A stretch of DNA of 62,313 nt from Streptomyces sp. MspMP-M5 (GCF_000373585.1 NZ_KB891886.1:63097-125409); one strand, 5' to 3'; shown: positions 20,282-28,765, numbered from the stretch's first letter. Notes: generated by a model not told the origin, from the letters alone. Numbers and translations are program-made.

Positions 20282-22177
20282 CTCCCTTATGGGCTGGTCA
20301 ACAGCCCGGGCGGCGATCGCCGCCCGTTCACCGATTTCGGCGAGATCGGGGGCGATGGCCGCCAGAATCGTGGCTTCCAGCTGGACGCTGCGGTCACGGC
20401 CGTCGTAGCGGACGCGGAGCCGGAAAGCGTCGAAGATCTCGCGTTGCAGCGCGTCCGGGAGCTTGGCGAACCGGAAGCCGAGCTGCGGGATCACTTCGAG
20501 GAGATCGAGGTCGCCCGGCCCTTCCGGCGCCGCTTCCGCGCGGAAAGTCTCCAGTCGGGCAAGGGTCTCCCGGCGCTCGTGCTCCAGTGCGTCGAAGCGT
20601 TTCCGGATGCCTCTGCGGAATTCGGCGGCAGTTTCGGGATCGCCGTCACCCTCGTCCGGGCTCGCAAGCTGGTCGAGGAGGAGCTCCTTGCGGCGGGCGA
20701 GGCTGTCCGCCTCGTTCTGGAGGCGCTGGATGTCGTTTGACCGGTCGGGGCCGGTGGCTGTCGCTGTTGTGGTCATGGCCGCTTCGAGGAGTGGGCGGCG
20801 CTGGGGGCCGAAGATGCGGTCTTCGAAGAAGGTGTGGATGGCTTCGAGCATGGCTCGCTCGCTGATCCACACGGCCTTGGGGTGGGCGGCGTACCAGTCG
20901 GCGTCCTGGTGCTGGTCCTTCTTGGGCTGGCAGGCGTAGTAGGAACGCCCCTTGCTGGCCTTGCCGTACATCCGGTGTTCGCAGAGCGTGCAGAAAAGAT
21001 AGGAGCGTAGGACGTACGAGCGGTCCGCGGAGGCCGCGGCGGCGCGGGCCGCTCGTTCCTTCTTGACGCCGGGGTGGGCGGAGGCGCCGGGCCAGGCGGC
21101 AGCGAAGAGTTGTCGGGTGACGAGGGGTTCGTGGGTGGGTCTGGGTGACCAGATCCATTCGCTGACGGGGTTGGCGCGGTTGCCGCGTTTCTTGCGGGCC
21201 TTGCGGTTCCAGACCTGGTAGCCGGTGTACTTGGGGTTTTCCAGGATGGAGCGGACCGCGGAAGCGGTCCAGCGGTGCTTGGTGGTATCGGCTCGATTGG
21301 GCCGGGGCGGCGGATACTTGTGCAGGTCGGTGTTCAGCTCGGCGGCGATGCGGGCGTAGCCGAGTTTCCGCAGAACACGCATCCGGAAGATCTCGGTGAC
21401 GACGTGCGCGCGCTGCGGGTCGGGGATGAGGCGGTGTTTGGTGAGCCCTTGTTCACGCTTGGCGGGCACGGGGTGCGGGACACGCTCGGCGAGGTAGCCG
21501 TAGGGCGGTTTGCCGATGTTCCAGCCCTGCTCGATGTGCTGGATGAAGCCGTCCCAGGACAGCTCCAGCATCTGCAGGACGTACCACTCGGAGACGGCCT
21601 GCTTGACGCGGCGGGTGAGCGTCGGTGTGGCGCGTTTGGCGCGGCTGTCGGTGAGGATCGGTTCATCCGCGGCACACAGCGCGACGCCGGTCTGCTCCAG
21701 CTCGTACTCGATCTTCGTGCCGAAGTAGGTGCGGCGGGCGACGCGTTCGATCGACTCGCAGATGACGGCGGCGAAGCGCCGGTCGGGGTTCTTGGCTTCT
21801 GCGAGGAGGTCGGAGATGCCCCCGTCTCTGGGGATCGGGATGTTGAAGCTTTCGTGGGCGCGGCTGTGTCCGCGCATGGCGATGTCTTTGCGGCCGGATT
21901 CGACGTCGTAGAAGTGGGCGACGATCACCCAGCCGGGTGGGAGGGCCGCGCGGGCGTTACGGAGCTGGCGGGGCAGGGAGAGCGTCGGATCCTGGGCGTC
22001 CTCGGTGGAGGTGCGGCCCAGCCAGGCGACCGGCACCGTGGTCTGCGGTGCCGGCCGGTCCGGTTCGATCGGTGACCACGGCATGCCGGGTGGGGAGGGA
22101 GTGAAGGCGAGGATCGGAGCCCTGTCCGTGGACATTCCAACGCGTACCTTTCTGTCAATCGGCTGCCGTGAGACCAC
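20243..22177 (-). CDS. Large serine recombinase (integrase) next to tRNA-Arg
   Basis: About 644 residues from the GTG at 22177; an ATG at 22135 is an alternative start. The N-terminal resolvase-type domain has GRTSTED with the likely nucleophile Ser57, followed by SLPRQLRNA, IVAHFYDVESGRK and ESIERVARR. The recombinase domain (about 225-345) has KPPYGYLAE and the WTASAVRSILENPKYTGYQVWNR motif. The zinc-ribbon region (about 405-440) has FCTLCEHRMYGK and YYACQ, then a coiled coil and a C-terminal domain. It catalyses integration at the adjacent tRNA, where its last codons lie. The start is two bases after the stop of the small upstream gene, suggesting cotranscription. Confidence 0.92.
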   Translation of the reverse strand: MVSRQPIDRKVRVGMSTDRAPILAFTPSPPGMPWSPIEPDRPAPQTTVPVAWLGRTSTEDAQDPTLSLPRQLRNARAALPPGWVIVAHFYDVESGRKDIAMRGHSRAHESFNIPIPRDGGISDLLAEAKNPDRRFAAVICESIERVARRTYFGTKIEYELEQTGVALCAADEPILTDSRAKRATPTLTRRVKQAVSEWYVLQMLELSWDGFIQHIEQGWNIGKPPYGYLAERVPHPVPAKREQGLTKHRLIPDPQRAHVVTEIFRMRVLRKLGYARIAAELNTDLHKYPPPRPNRADTTKHRWTASAVRSILENPKYTGYQVWNRKARKKRGNRANPVSEWIWSPRPTHEPLVTRQLFAAAWPGASAHPGVKKERAARAAAASADRSYVLRSYLFCTLCEHRMYGKASKGRSYYACQPKKDQHQDADWYAAHPKAVWISERAMLEAIHTFFEDRIFGPQRRPLLEAAMTTTATATGPDRSNDIQRLQNEADSLARRKELLLDQLASPDEGDGDPETAAEFRRGIRKRFDALEHERRETLARLETFRAEAAPEGPGDLDLLEVIPQLGFRFAKLPDALQREIFDAFRLRVRYDGRDRSVQLEATILAAIAPDLAEIGERAAIAARAVDQPIRERPRQDSNLRPSA

Positions 22178-22179
22178 CG

Positions 22180-22476
22180 TTATTCGGTGGCTTTGTCAGC
22201 TGTGTCGTCATCGCTCTCCGGATGGGAAGCGAGCCAGGCCAGGGCCCGGCGGATCGCGGTGATCTGGCGCTGCTGGAGGGCCTCGCCGTCGTCGCCGTCG
22301 ATCGCGACGTACTGCACGGTCACCTGCAACGGCCGCTCCCGCGGGCGCCGTTCTGGCGGAACGCCCCTGGTGGTCGGTCGTTTGCCGGTGGCCGACGACC
22401 ATGGACGCTCCGTCTCGGACCGGTCGTCAAGGCCGCGATCTTCTGTGTTGACGTGGGGGAAGGGCGGGGTGTTCAC
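22180..22476 (-). CDS. Small protein cotranscribed with the recombinase
   Basis: A 98-residue protein from a GTG at 22476, with GGAG 8 bp upstream; it ends two bases before the recombinase GTG. The N-terminal half is charged and Pro/Arg-rich. The second half contains a beta-like stretch (PLQVTVQYVAIDG) and a helix (EALQQRQITAIRRALAWLA) with an acidic tail. I do not recognise the family. Its tight linkage to the integrase makes a role in integrase control or as a recombination directionality factor possible, but nothing in the sequence proves this. Confidence 0.55.
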   Translation of the reverse strand: MNTPPFPHVNTEDRGLDDRSETERPWSSATGKRPTTRGVPPERRPRERPLQVTVQYVAIDGDDGEALQQRQITAIRRALAWLASHPESDDDTADKATE

Positions 22477-22671
22477 CGGGCGGCTCCGGCTCGCACGTCG
22501 TACCGCCGCGGGTGGTGGTGCGGGGATGCCGAGGGCTGCAGCAGGTGCCAGCGGCGAGTCCGGAGCGGGGCCGGCGACTGCAAGGCCCCGGCATCCGATG
22601 TGTCTGCCCAGGGCGGCCTGGACACCAAGGTCCAGGCCGCCGATCCCACGGAAAGACTCCCGAGAGGAACG

Positions 22672-23658
22672 TCAGTGGCCACCGTGGTGGTCCCTCCGCC
22701 CGCAGGTGCGGGAGCGGAAGGAGGCCCGTGGGGCTGAGTGCATTGAACCCTCGGGTTCGCCCCAACCATCCTTCGGTTCGTATGAACTCCGGGCCTTCCC
22801 TGGCTTGGTGAAGACGAGCACGTCTTCGTGCTGGACCACGGACAGGGGGATGCCCTGTCGGCGGGCATCGCGGACGTTCTTCATCTGGAAGAACGACGGG
22901 CGGGTGACCAAGCGGCTGTTGCGGATGCCGGCGAGCATGGCGACGCAGCGTTCGGTGGGGAGGAGTCCTGCGGCTTTGCCGGCGGCGAGGACGGCGGAGG
23001 GGAGATCGATCAATTCGCCGCGTTCGCGCCAGGGGCGGGTGGTCACGACGGCGGTGCCGCCGGGACGGAGCATCTGGCAGCACCGCGCGAGGATTTCGGT
23101 GAAGGCGACCAGGAGCCGGTCGGTGGAGACATGGGCGAGGTTGGTGGGGTCCTGGCTGTAGCGGAAGTCCTTCTTGACGACGCCGCGTTCGCCGGTCTCG
23201 CGAGTGGAACGGACCTGTCCATGGACGCTGGGTCCGTACGGAGGTGAGGTGACTACGAGAGCCACCTCACCGCGGGCGTCGGCGGGGGCGAGGTCGGTGA
23301 GCCGTCGGGCATCTCCGCAGCGGACGATTCCGGTCCCGGTGCCGCTTGTTTGTGCGGCGGCGCGTGCGTTGAGGGAGGCGAGGGTGGCCCACTGGGGTTC
23401 GTACTCGACACCGAGGGCGTTGCGGCCGAGGTGGAGGGCTTCGACGAGGGTGGTGCCGATGCCGCACATGGGGTCGAGGACGAGGTCGCCGGGGCGGGTG
23501 TAGGTGGCGATGGCGTGGGCGGCGATGCCGGGGTGCATCTTGGCGGGGTGGGCCGCCGAGCCGGGGACGTAGCGGCCCTTGCGCTGGGCGGGGGCAGAGG
23601 TGGGGGCGGTGTTCCACACCGAGTCGTAACGGGGCACTGGGAACTCCTCGCTGCTCAT
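22672..23658 (-). CDS. DNA methyltransferase (TSPPY, N6-adenine/N4-cytosine type)
   Basis: A 328-residue SAM-dependent methyltransferase. The SAM-binding motif I is VLDPMCGIGTTLVEA near residue 60, and the catalytic motif IV is TSPPY near 137, which marks an amino-methyltransferase acting on DNA (a TRM11-like arrangement is also possible). MLRPGGTAVVTTRPWR is the typical following strand. The start ATG at 23658 overlaps the stop of the upstream gene as TGATG, so the two proteins are made together. No cognate restriction endonuclease is visible, so it is likely an orphan modification enzyme that protects or marks the element. The last 20 residues are basic and Ser/Arg-rich. Confidence 0.88.
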   Translation of the reverse strand: MSSEEFPVPRYDSVWNTAPTSAPAQRKGRYVPGSAAHPAKMHPGIAAHAIATYTRPGDLVLDPMCGIGTTLVEALHLGRNALGVEYEPQWATLASLNARAAAQTSGTGTGIVRCGDARRLTDLAPADARGEVALVVTSPPYGPSVHGQVRSTRETGERGVVKKDFRYSQDPTNLAHVSTDRLLVAFTEILARCCQMLRPGGTAVVTTRPWRERGELIDLPSAVLAAGKAAGLLPTERCVAMLAGIRNSRLVTRPSFFQMKNVRDARRQGIPLSVVQHEDVLVFTKPGKARSSYEPKDGWGEPEGSMHSAPRASFRSRTCGRRDHHGGH

Positions 23659-24314
23659 CAGGCGTGGATCGCTGTCAGGGCGACAAGGTCGCTGTGGAGG
23701 ACGCCTGGGTCGGCGTCGGCAGGCGGGTCGGGGACGAGGTGATCCGCGGCGGGGTGGGCGTGCGCGACGATGACGTGCTGGAGGTAGCGGAAGCCGGCGG
23801 TGCGGGCGCAGGCGATGAGGGAGCCGAGCGGGTCGGTCAGGCCGGCGTCGTCGTCGCGGCGCTGGCGGGTGGCCAGCAACAGCAGCCCGTCGGCGGGCAG
23901 GAGCCGGTGGGCACGGTGGAAGAAGCCGGCCCAGCCCTCGTCCATGGCCCTGGGCATCTCGCCGACGGTCCCGGGGAGGCCGTCGGTGGGGGCGGGCAGA
24001 GCGTTGGGGTGGAGTTCGGCGAGCAGCATCGACAGCCGACTGGGCGAGCCGTCGGTGTAGGTGATGACGGGGGTGCGGGCGTCCATGCCCGGCTCGGCGT
24101 CCGGGACGGAGAGCTTCAGCAGCGGCGCGGGGGCTTGGCCGGGGCGGTTGGTGAACTCGGTGCGGATCTTCTCGATCGCCCAGGGCGGCAGCACGGTGCC
24201 GGGGGCTGGGACGGCGTCGGGCTGGTCGGGGGCGGGGAGCCAGAGGGTGGTCGGCAGCGGGCGGGGAGTGCGGCGGCGTACAGCGCTTTCGGCGCGGCGG
24301 CGGTTTGTGGACAT
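23658..24314 (-). CDS. Methyltransferase-associated hypothetical protein
   Basis: About 218 residues from the ATG at 24314 (a TTG ten codons earlier is possible; neither has a clear ribosome site). After a basic, Pro-rich start it contains ITYTDGSPS, a helix with EGWAGFFHRAHRLLPADGLLLLATR and an RYLQHVIVAHAH strand. That order resembles the C-terminal half of a Rossmann methyltransferase (post-motif IV) without a SAM-binding motif I. It could be a degenerate methyltransferase partner that completes or guides the following enzyme; this is inference from order and the TGATG overlap. No other function can be assigned. Confidence 0.65.
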   Translation of the reverse strand: MSTNRRRAESAVRRRTPRPLPTTLWLPAPDQPDAVPAPGTVLPPWAIEKIRTEFTNRPGQAPAPLLKLSVPDAEPGMDARTPVITYTDGSPSRLSMLLAELHPNALPAPTDGLPGTVGEMPRAMDEGWAGFFHRAHRLLPADGLLLLATRQRRDDDAGLTDPLGSLIACARTAGFRYLQHVIVAHAHPAADHLVPDPPADADPGVLHSDLVALTAIHA

Positions 24315-24826
24315 CGGCGGGTGGCGCCCGGGAACGGGTTCCAAGCCGTCTGGTGCTGACGTAAGTGATAGGGAAACGACGGCCCGGAATTGTCATCACC
24401 GCTGGGGTGTTCGAATCCATCGAGCGACCACCGGCCCAATGCGTCGACTGAGGCTCGGCTTGAACGGCTGGTCGGCTTCGCACAGGTCAGTGGCCGGTCG
24501 AGCCAGTGGCGAGCCACCTGCGAGCCAGTGCTGGGCGGGGCCGTGATCTCCGGGAGCAGAGCCCGAAAATTCTTCGTTTTCGATTCAGGGCGATGGGCCA
24601 CCGGAGTGGTGCTCACGGTCGTCGGAACCAGGCCACGATTGCTGGCACCGATGATTGTGCTCGCTCTGTGTGAGCCAGCCCGGGCTGCACCAGGAGCTTG
24701 TCCGGGAACGTCTGGATCGCGTTAGGGGCCCGTGAAATCCATGCCTTACGCATCCGATCAGCGATGCCTGTCTGCCTACGCTCCCTGGGCATACCGATCA
24801 CACACGACATCTCCACGGGGACAGCG
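24315..24826. other. Gene-free region upstream of the EspC-like gene
   Basis: No credible gene was seen. The region contains the first copy of a diverged direct repeat (24499-24617) and the leader of the 24,827 gene, which ends with a CACGGGGAC ribosome site. Confidence 0.5.
24499..24617. repeat. Diverged direct repeat, copy A
   Basis: About 120 bp matching copy B at 26919-27050, with shared blocks such as GGCCACCTGCGAGCCA (one mismatch), AGCCCGAAAATTCTT and GGCGATGGG..CACCGG, at roughly 75-80% identity with small indels. The pair brackets the cassette 24,827-26,844. Confidence 0.7.
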
Positions 24827-25141
24827 ATGGCGCACGAGCACTTTTCGATCCACCCCGAGCCGGTCACGGCTCTCGGCAAGGACTTCACTGCCTCCGCCGA
24901 CCACCTCGATAACCGCATCAGCGCCTTCGCCTCACGCGCGGAGAACGTGAACGACGCCTTCGGCGTGATGTCCGAGTCCACCGAGACCCTCTCCCAGTAC
25001 GTGGAAATGACCCGCCACACCGTGACCGCCCTGCAGCAGTTACGCACCGGACTGCAGCACTACGCCGAGGGTCTGCAGCGCACCGTCGCCACGTACCAGG
25101 CATCCGATGCCGCGCAGGCGCAGCAGTTCGGGGGGAAGTGA
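24827..25141 (+). CDS. EspC-like type VII secretion target protein
   Basis: A 104-residue, all-helical protein from an ATG at 24827 with CGGGGA upstream. Two long helices (PEPVTALGKDFTASADHLDNRI and the segment from QYVEMTRHTVTALQ to the end) around a short turn fit the helical-hairpin type VII secretion targets of actinobacteria (EspC/DUF2580 group). There is no canonical WxG in the turn. It would be secreted with, or chaperone, the WXG100 protein encoded one base downstream (TGA C ATG). Such pairs normally precede a toxin-type protein, as seems to be the case here. Confidence 0.7.
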   Translation: MAHEHFSIHPEPVTALGKDFTASADHLDNRISAFASRAENVNDAFGVMSESTETLSQYVEMTRHTVTALQQLRTGLQHYAEGLQRTVATYQASDAAQAQQFGGK

Positions 25142-25142
25142 C

Positions 25143-26223
25143 ATGGCCGGTCAGCAGCAGGAGCAGCAGCCGCAGATCGAGAAGAGCTTCGACCTGTTCA
25201 ACCCCGGCGGGGACCCGTCGGTGCTACAGGCCTGTGCCGAGGCGTGGCGGGGCATGGCCCACGATCTGAAGAGCACGATCGAGACCCAGGACCATGAGGT
25301 CCCGGCTCGGCGACAACTGGACCGGTGCCGCCGCCGACGCCTTCCACGCCCACTGGAACCACACCAAGGGCCAGGTGGAGAAGGCGCTGCCGCACTTCGA
25401 AACCGTCGCCCAGCAACTGGAACACACCGCGGATGCCATCAAGAAGGCCAACGACGAGGTCCACCGGGTGGCCGAAGAGATCGCCGCGACGGTGGCGATC
25501 GGCATCGGCCTGACGGTACTGACCGGCGGCTTCTCCGACGCTGTCGCGGCCGGAGCGGCAGCCGCGGAAGTCGCCGAGGCGGCGGGCGAGGTCACCCGAC
25601 TCGGGCAACTCCTGATCAAGGTTGCCGAGGTGATGGAGAAGATCAGGACGGCGATGAACAGCAGCAAGCTGCTGAAGTTCGGCTTCGAGTTCGGCAAGAG
25701 CATGGACGCCAACTTCATCGGCAATGTCGGCGGGCAGTGGGCCACCGGGCAGAAGGTCACGTGGGGCCAGGACCTCCAGGACGCCGCCGTGTCCGCGGTC
25801 GCGGGCACAGGAATCTCCACAGCCGGGAGGCAGCTGGCGCCAAAGGTAGGCCGCTGGGCGCAAGCCGCCGGCGAGCATGGGCAAGCGTGGGCACCGGGCA
25901 AGAAACTCGCCGCAGCTCTGGACGACGACCAGTTGCCCGGCAAGATCGCCATGGGCGGGCTGGGCAGTGCGGGCGGGCAGGCCGCAGCGGACGGAGTGGA
26001 CATCGCCCAGGGGCAGCACAAGGACATCCTGTGGGATGCGGCGTTCAGCGGCGGCGCCGGAGCCGCTGCCGGCGGCGCGAACCACCTGGGTGAAAAGGTC
26101 AACGTCGGCGATGGCGAACGCCGTGCCACCAGTCGCGAGTCGTTCCCCGCCTGGCAGGAGGTCCCCGTCGACGGCATTCTCTACGGCGCCGGCAACGCCG
26201 CCAACTCTGAACTGGACAGCTGA
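25143..26223 (+). pseudogene. Frameshifted WXG100-domain toxin-like protein
   Basis: The ATG at 25143 starts a WXG100 N-terminal helix (VLQACAEAWRGMAHDLKS), but the frame then turns into Arg-rich nonsense. The continuation, with the DNWTGAAADAF turn, is one frame over and stays open to 26223. Removing one C from the CCC at about 25300 would join them as ...DHEVRLGDNWTG.... The rebuilt protein is about 360 residues: WXG100 domain, a hydrophobic stretch (about 120-160, IGIGLTVLTGG...) and an Ala/Gly-rich C-terminal region with no toxin domain that I recognise. It may be a real mutation or a sequencing error; an internal ATG at 25294 could still express the second part. Confidence 0.75.
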
Positions 26224-26229
26224 ACCACC

Positions 26230-26844
26230 GTGTTCGAGGTACGCAAGAGCATCAAACGCTTCCGCAATGACCCGGCCTGGTGCTACCACGCAAAGGATCA
26301 GGAGTACCTCGCCACGTTCGAGCATGGCGGCTACCCGTTCAGCCTCGGGCCGGGTGGCCTCGCCATTCGCGACCACCTGCGGGGCGGCGTGAACGGCCGG
26401 GAGGTAAGCATGTTCCACCTCCTGGCATGGGGGCGCCTAACAGGAAGTGGGGCAGCGGCCTCGCGGACGTACTCCGTGGCCGTGCTCCCCCTGCCCCGCG
26501 CTCTCCCGGCCACTGGCTTCACCAGCCGCCTGCTGTTGTGGGATACCAATGATGGGAAGCGCCGGGCACTTCCGCACTCGTCGAATAGCTACACGTACTT
26601 GCCGAACCTCGGCACCCACCTGGTCCGGCACTACTCGATGGAGCACGATTTCGCCGCCCTCATCAACACGCACGCCATGGAGCGACTCATGCACGACGCC
26701 CGGCTGGGCTGGCGCATCGAGGGAAACCGCATGATCGGGTGGACGTACGGACGCAAGACCTACGAGGACCTCCTGGCCATGGTCGACACACTCACCACCA
26801 TCGTCGACGGCTTCCCCGAACAGACATGGCGCTGGCCGGAGTGA
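26230..26844 (+). CDS. Hypothetical protein, possible immunity or partner of the WXG100 protein
   Basis: A 204-residue soluble protein from a GTG six bases after the preceding stop. It has aromatic-rich mixed alpha/beta sequence (FEHGGYPFSLGPGGLAIRDHL, TYSVAVLPLPRALP, THLVRHYSMEHDFAALI) and a C-terminal helix LLAMVDTLTTIVDGFPEQTW. There is no signal peptide or membrane segment. Order after a toxin-like gene is typical for immunity proteins, but the family is not one I can name, and its size is larger than most immunity proteins. Confidence 0.6.
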   Translation: MFEVRKSIKRFRNDPAWCYHAKDQEYLATFEHGGYPFSLGPGGLAIRDHLRGGVNGREVSMFHLLAWGRLTGSGAAASRTYSVAVLPLPRALPATGFTSRLLLWDTNDGKRRALPHSSNSYTYLPNLGTHLVRHYSMEHDFAALINTHAMERLMHDARLGWRIEGNRMIGWTYGRKTYEDLLAMVDTLTTIVDGFPEQTWRWPE

Positions 26845-27201
26845 CAGAAAGCCGACACGGGTCGCCAGCGCGGAGAAGATGAGCGAAGCACGTATGGCAC
26901 AGCCGCTGCCACCGGACATATGAACCAGTGGCGGGCCACCTGCGAGCCACTGCCGAGCCAGTCCTGGCCGAGGCGGTGGCCTCCGCCAGCACAGCCCGAA
27001 AATTCTTTGTGTTCGATTGTCGGGCGATGGGGCACCGGGATGGTGCTGGTCATGTGGGGTGGTCCAGCGGCGGGCCATCGCACATGCCGGGCCAGTGGCT
27101 CGGCAATCGCCCGGTGCTGGTGCGCGGGAGGACCGTGAGTGGCGCGGAGGGGTGAGAGGGCTTGCGGCGACAGTGATCGCCACTCCCGCAAGGAGCCGCA
27201 C
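26845..27201. repeat. Diverged direct repeat, copy B, in a gene-free region
   Basis: About 26919-27050 within this gap is the second copy of the repeat seen at 24499-24617. The rest shows no credible gene. It ends with the AAGGAG ribosome site (27190-27195) of the next gene. Confidence 0.6.
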
Positions 27202-28026
27202 ATGCACCCCCACCACACCTCCCGCCCCACCGTCCGACGCACTACCTGTACGCGTTCAGCAGGCCGCTCACCTCTGCGGGCGTTGGAGGAGTCCTTCCTC
27301 GCGCTTGCCACTGCGGCCCAGCCGCTCACGCTGCCGGCTCATCTGGTGTGTGAGGAGCCGGAGCAGCCTGTGCTTCCCGTTGACCAGATCCGCACCCGCC
27401 TTGCCCACGCCGCCACTTCGCCGACGCTGCGTCAGCTGACCTGGTGTGAGGTGGTGCGACGGGCTCAGCGTCTGGGCGATCCGTGGGACCTCGTGGCCGT
27501 GGGGATGACGGTTCCGGTGCTGCGCCGGATGCTGGCTCGCCTGGCCTGTCCCGCCCACGTGGAGCGTGCCGAGGTCGAGCAGGAGGCCCTGGCCGCCGTC
27601 ACCTCTGCCGTGTCCACCGTGGATGCGGGCACCGCGGACGTTGCCCGGGAGCTGTTCGCGGCGGCCGACCGGGCGGTGAACCGGCTGGTGTATGCCGCTC
27701 GGCGCCGCATCGAGCAGGAGACGCACCAAGCTGTTCACCTCGGCCGTCTCACCCAGTCGACGGCGCGGACCGCCTGTCGGGCCGCCTCCCCGGAGGTTGG
27801 GAGTGGTGAGGCGGAGGACGAGTACGCGGTGTTGGTGCGTGCGGTCAGCGCCGGTGCTGTGGGTGTCGCGGAGGCGCAGCTGATTGCCCGTACGCGGCTG
27901 GACGGTGAGCCGATGCAGCGTCTGGCGGATGAGCGGGGTGTGAGCGTGCGTCAGCTCTATCGCCACCGTGCTGCTGCCGAGCAGCAGCTGGCTTCCTATC
28001 TGCGCCACCAGATGCGTGGGCAGTAA
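27202..28026 (+). CDS. Sigma-like/HTH regulator upstream of the T4SS operon
   Basis: A 274-residue protein from an ATG at 27202, 6 bp after a strong AAGGAG site. It has a basic N-terminus, a helical middle (LTWCEVVRRAQRLG, EQEALAAVTSAVSTV) and a C-terminal helix-turn-helix, MQRLADERGVSVRQLYRHRAAAEQ, that looks like sigma factor region 4. The promoter-melting region 2 typical of true sigma factors is not evident, so it is more likely a DNA-binding regulator than a complete sigma factor. Its place directly ahead of the pilin gene suggests control of transfer genes. Confidence 0.7.
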   Translation: MHPHHTSRPTVRRTTCTRSAGRSPLRALEESFLALATAAQPLTLPAHLVCEEPEQPVLPVDQIRTRLAHAATSPTLRQLTWCEVVRRAQRLGDPWDLVAVGMTVPVLRRMLARLACPAHVERAEVEQEALAAVTSAVSTVDAGTADVARELFAAADRAVNRLVYAARRRIEQETHQAVHLGRLTQSTARTACRAASPEVGSGEAEDEYAVLVRAVSAGAVGVAEAQLIARTRLDGEPMQRLADERGVSVRQLYRHRAAAEQQLASYLRHQMRGQ

Positions 28027-28184
28027 CCCTGAGGCATCTGGGGGACTTTCGGCCAGCGATGTCAGTTTTCGGGGTCACAAGTCCCTATTACCAGTGAACG
28101 TCGCAAACCGGATGCGCACCACGCACCCGGCGGTGACGGTCCCCGGCACAGGCCCCCTTCCGGGGCTGCTGCCAGGTCGTTGCC

Positions 28185-28283
28185 GTGTGGGGTGAACGCA
28201 CCGTCTCGTGCTGACACCCGAGCCCCTGCTCCCACCGCCTCAAGGAGGACGGCCCCGGGACAGGTTCCGTGTTCACCCCACAC
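28185..28283. promoter_or_regulatory. Long-range inverted repeat upstream of the T4SS operon
   Basis: 13-bp perfect arms GTGTGGGGTGAAC (28185-28197) and GTTCACCCCACAC (28271-28283) are separated by 73 bp, in a 358-bp gap before the pilin gene. It could be paired operators or a leader RNA stem. A tandem CCTGGTCGCG pair follows at about 28307-28325. Confidence 0.5.
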
Positions 28284-28384
28284 CGCACGAACCCCCTGCG
28301 ATGCGCCTGGTCGCGCCTGGTCGCGTCGCACTTCGACGATCCGCTTTTCCCGTGCCGTGTTGTGTCTGCTGGAGGGCGTCCGCC

Positions 28385-28765
28385 ATGCTCGCAAGATTTC
28401 GCCGGCCATACCGGAGGCCAAGCCGCACGAAGGGCCGCTGGGTGACCCGGTTCGCCTTCGTCACGGCGGGCGCTGCGCTGGTGCTGTTGGCGAACTCGCC
28501 CCGTGTCTGGGCGGTCGCGGACATTCCCACCGTGATCAAGAATCTGCGGAACTGGGTCGTCGGCATCCTGTCCGGACTCGCCACGCTCTTTCTGACCTTC
28601 GGCGGCCTGCGATACCTGATGGCCGGGGGCGACCCGGGTGAAGTCGAGTCCGCGAAGAGGGCCTTGAAGGCCGCGGCTATCGGGTACGGGCTGGCGGTCC
28701 TGGCCCCTGCTCTGGTCACCGTGTTGCAGCACATCGTCGGCGTCGGCGGCGGTGAAGGAAAGTGA
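28385..28765 (+). CDS. T4SS pilin-like protein (VirB2/TrbC type)
   Basis: A 126-residue membrane protein from the ATG at 28385 (CTGGAGGGCG upstream; the longer frame starts in non-coding sequence). A basic N-terminus and a signal-like segment (FAFVTAGAALVLLANSPRVWAVA) precede two hydrophobic segments (VVGILSGLATLFLTFGGLRYL and AAAIGYGLAVLAPALVTVLQ), separated by a short charged loop GGDPGEVESAKRA. This is the layout of T4SS pilins in Gram-positive conjugation systems. It is first in the transfer operon and overlaps the next gene by GTGA. Confidence 0.8.
   Translation: MLARFRRPYRRPSRTKGRWVTRFAFVTAGAALVLLANSPRVWAVADIPTVIKNLRNWVVGILSGLATLFLTFGGLRYLMAGGDPGEVESAKRALKAAAIGYGLAVLAPALVTVLQHIVGVGGGEGK

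Noticed and set aside
24400..24440. Possible second attachment site (GTTCGAATCC resembles a T-arm)
   Set aside because: The flanking bases do not match the tRNA-Arg 3' part and no cloverleaf can be drawn.
24613..25047. 144-codon minus-strand frame
   Set aside because: It overlaps most of the EspC-like gene and has no upstream signal; part of it reads fairly protein-like, but not enough to support a gene.
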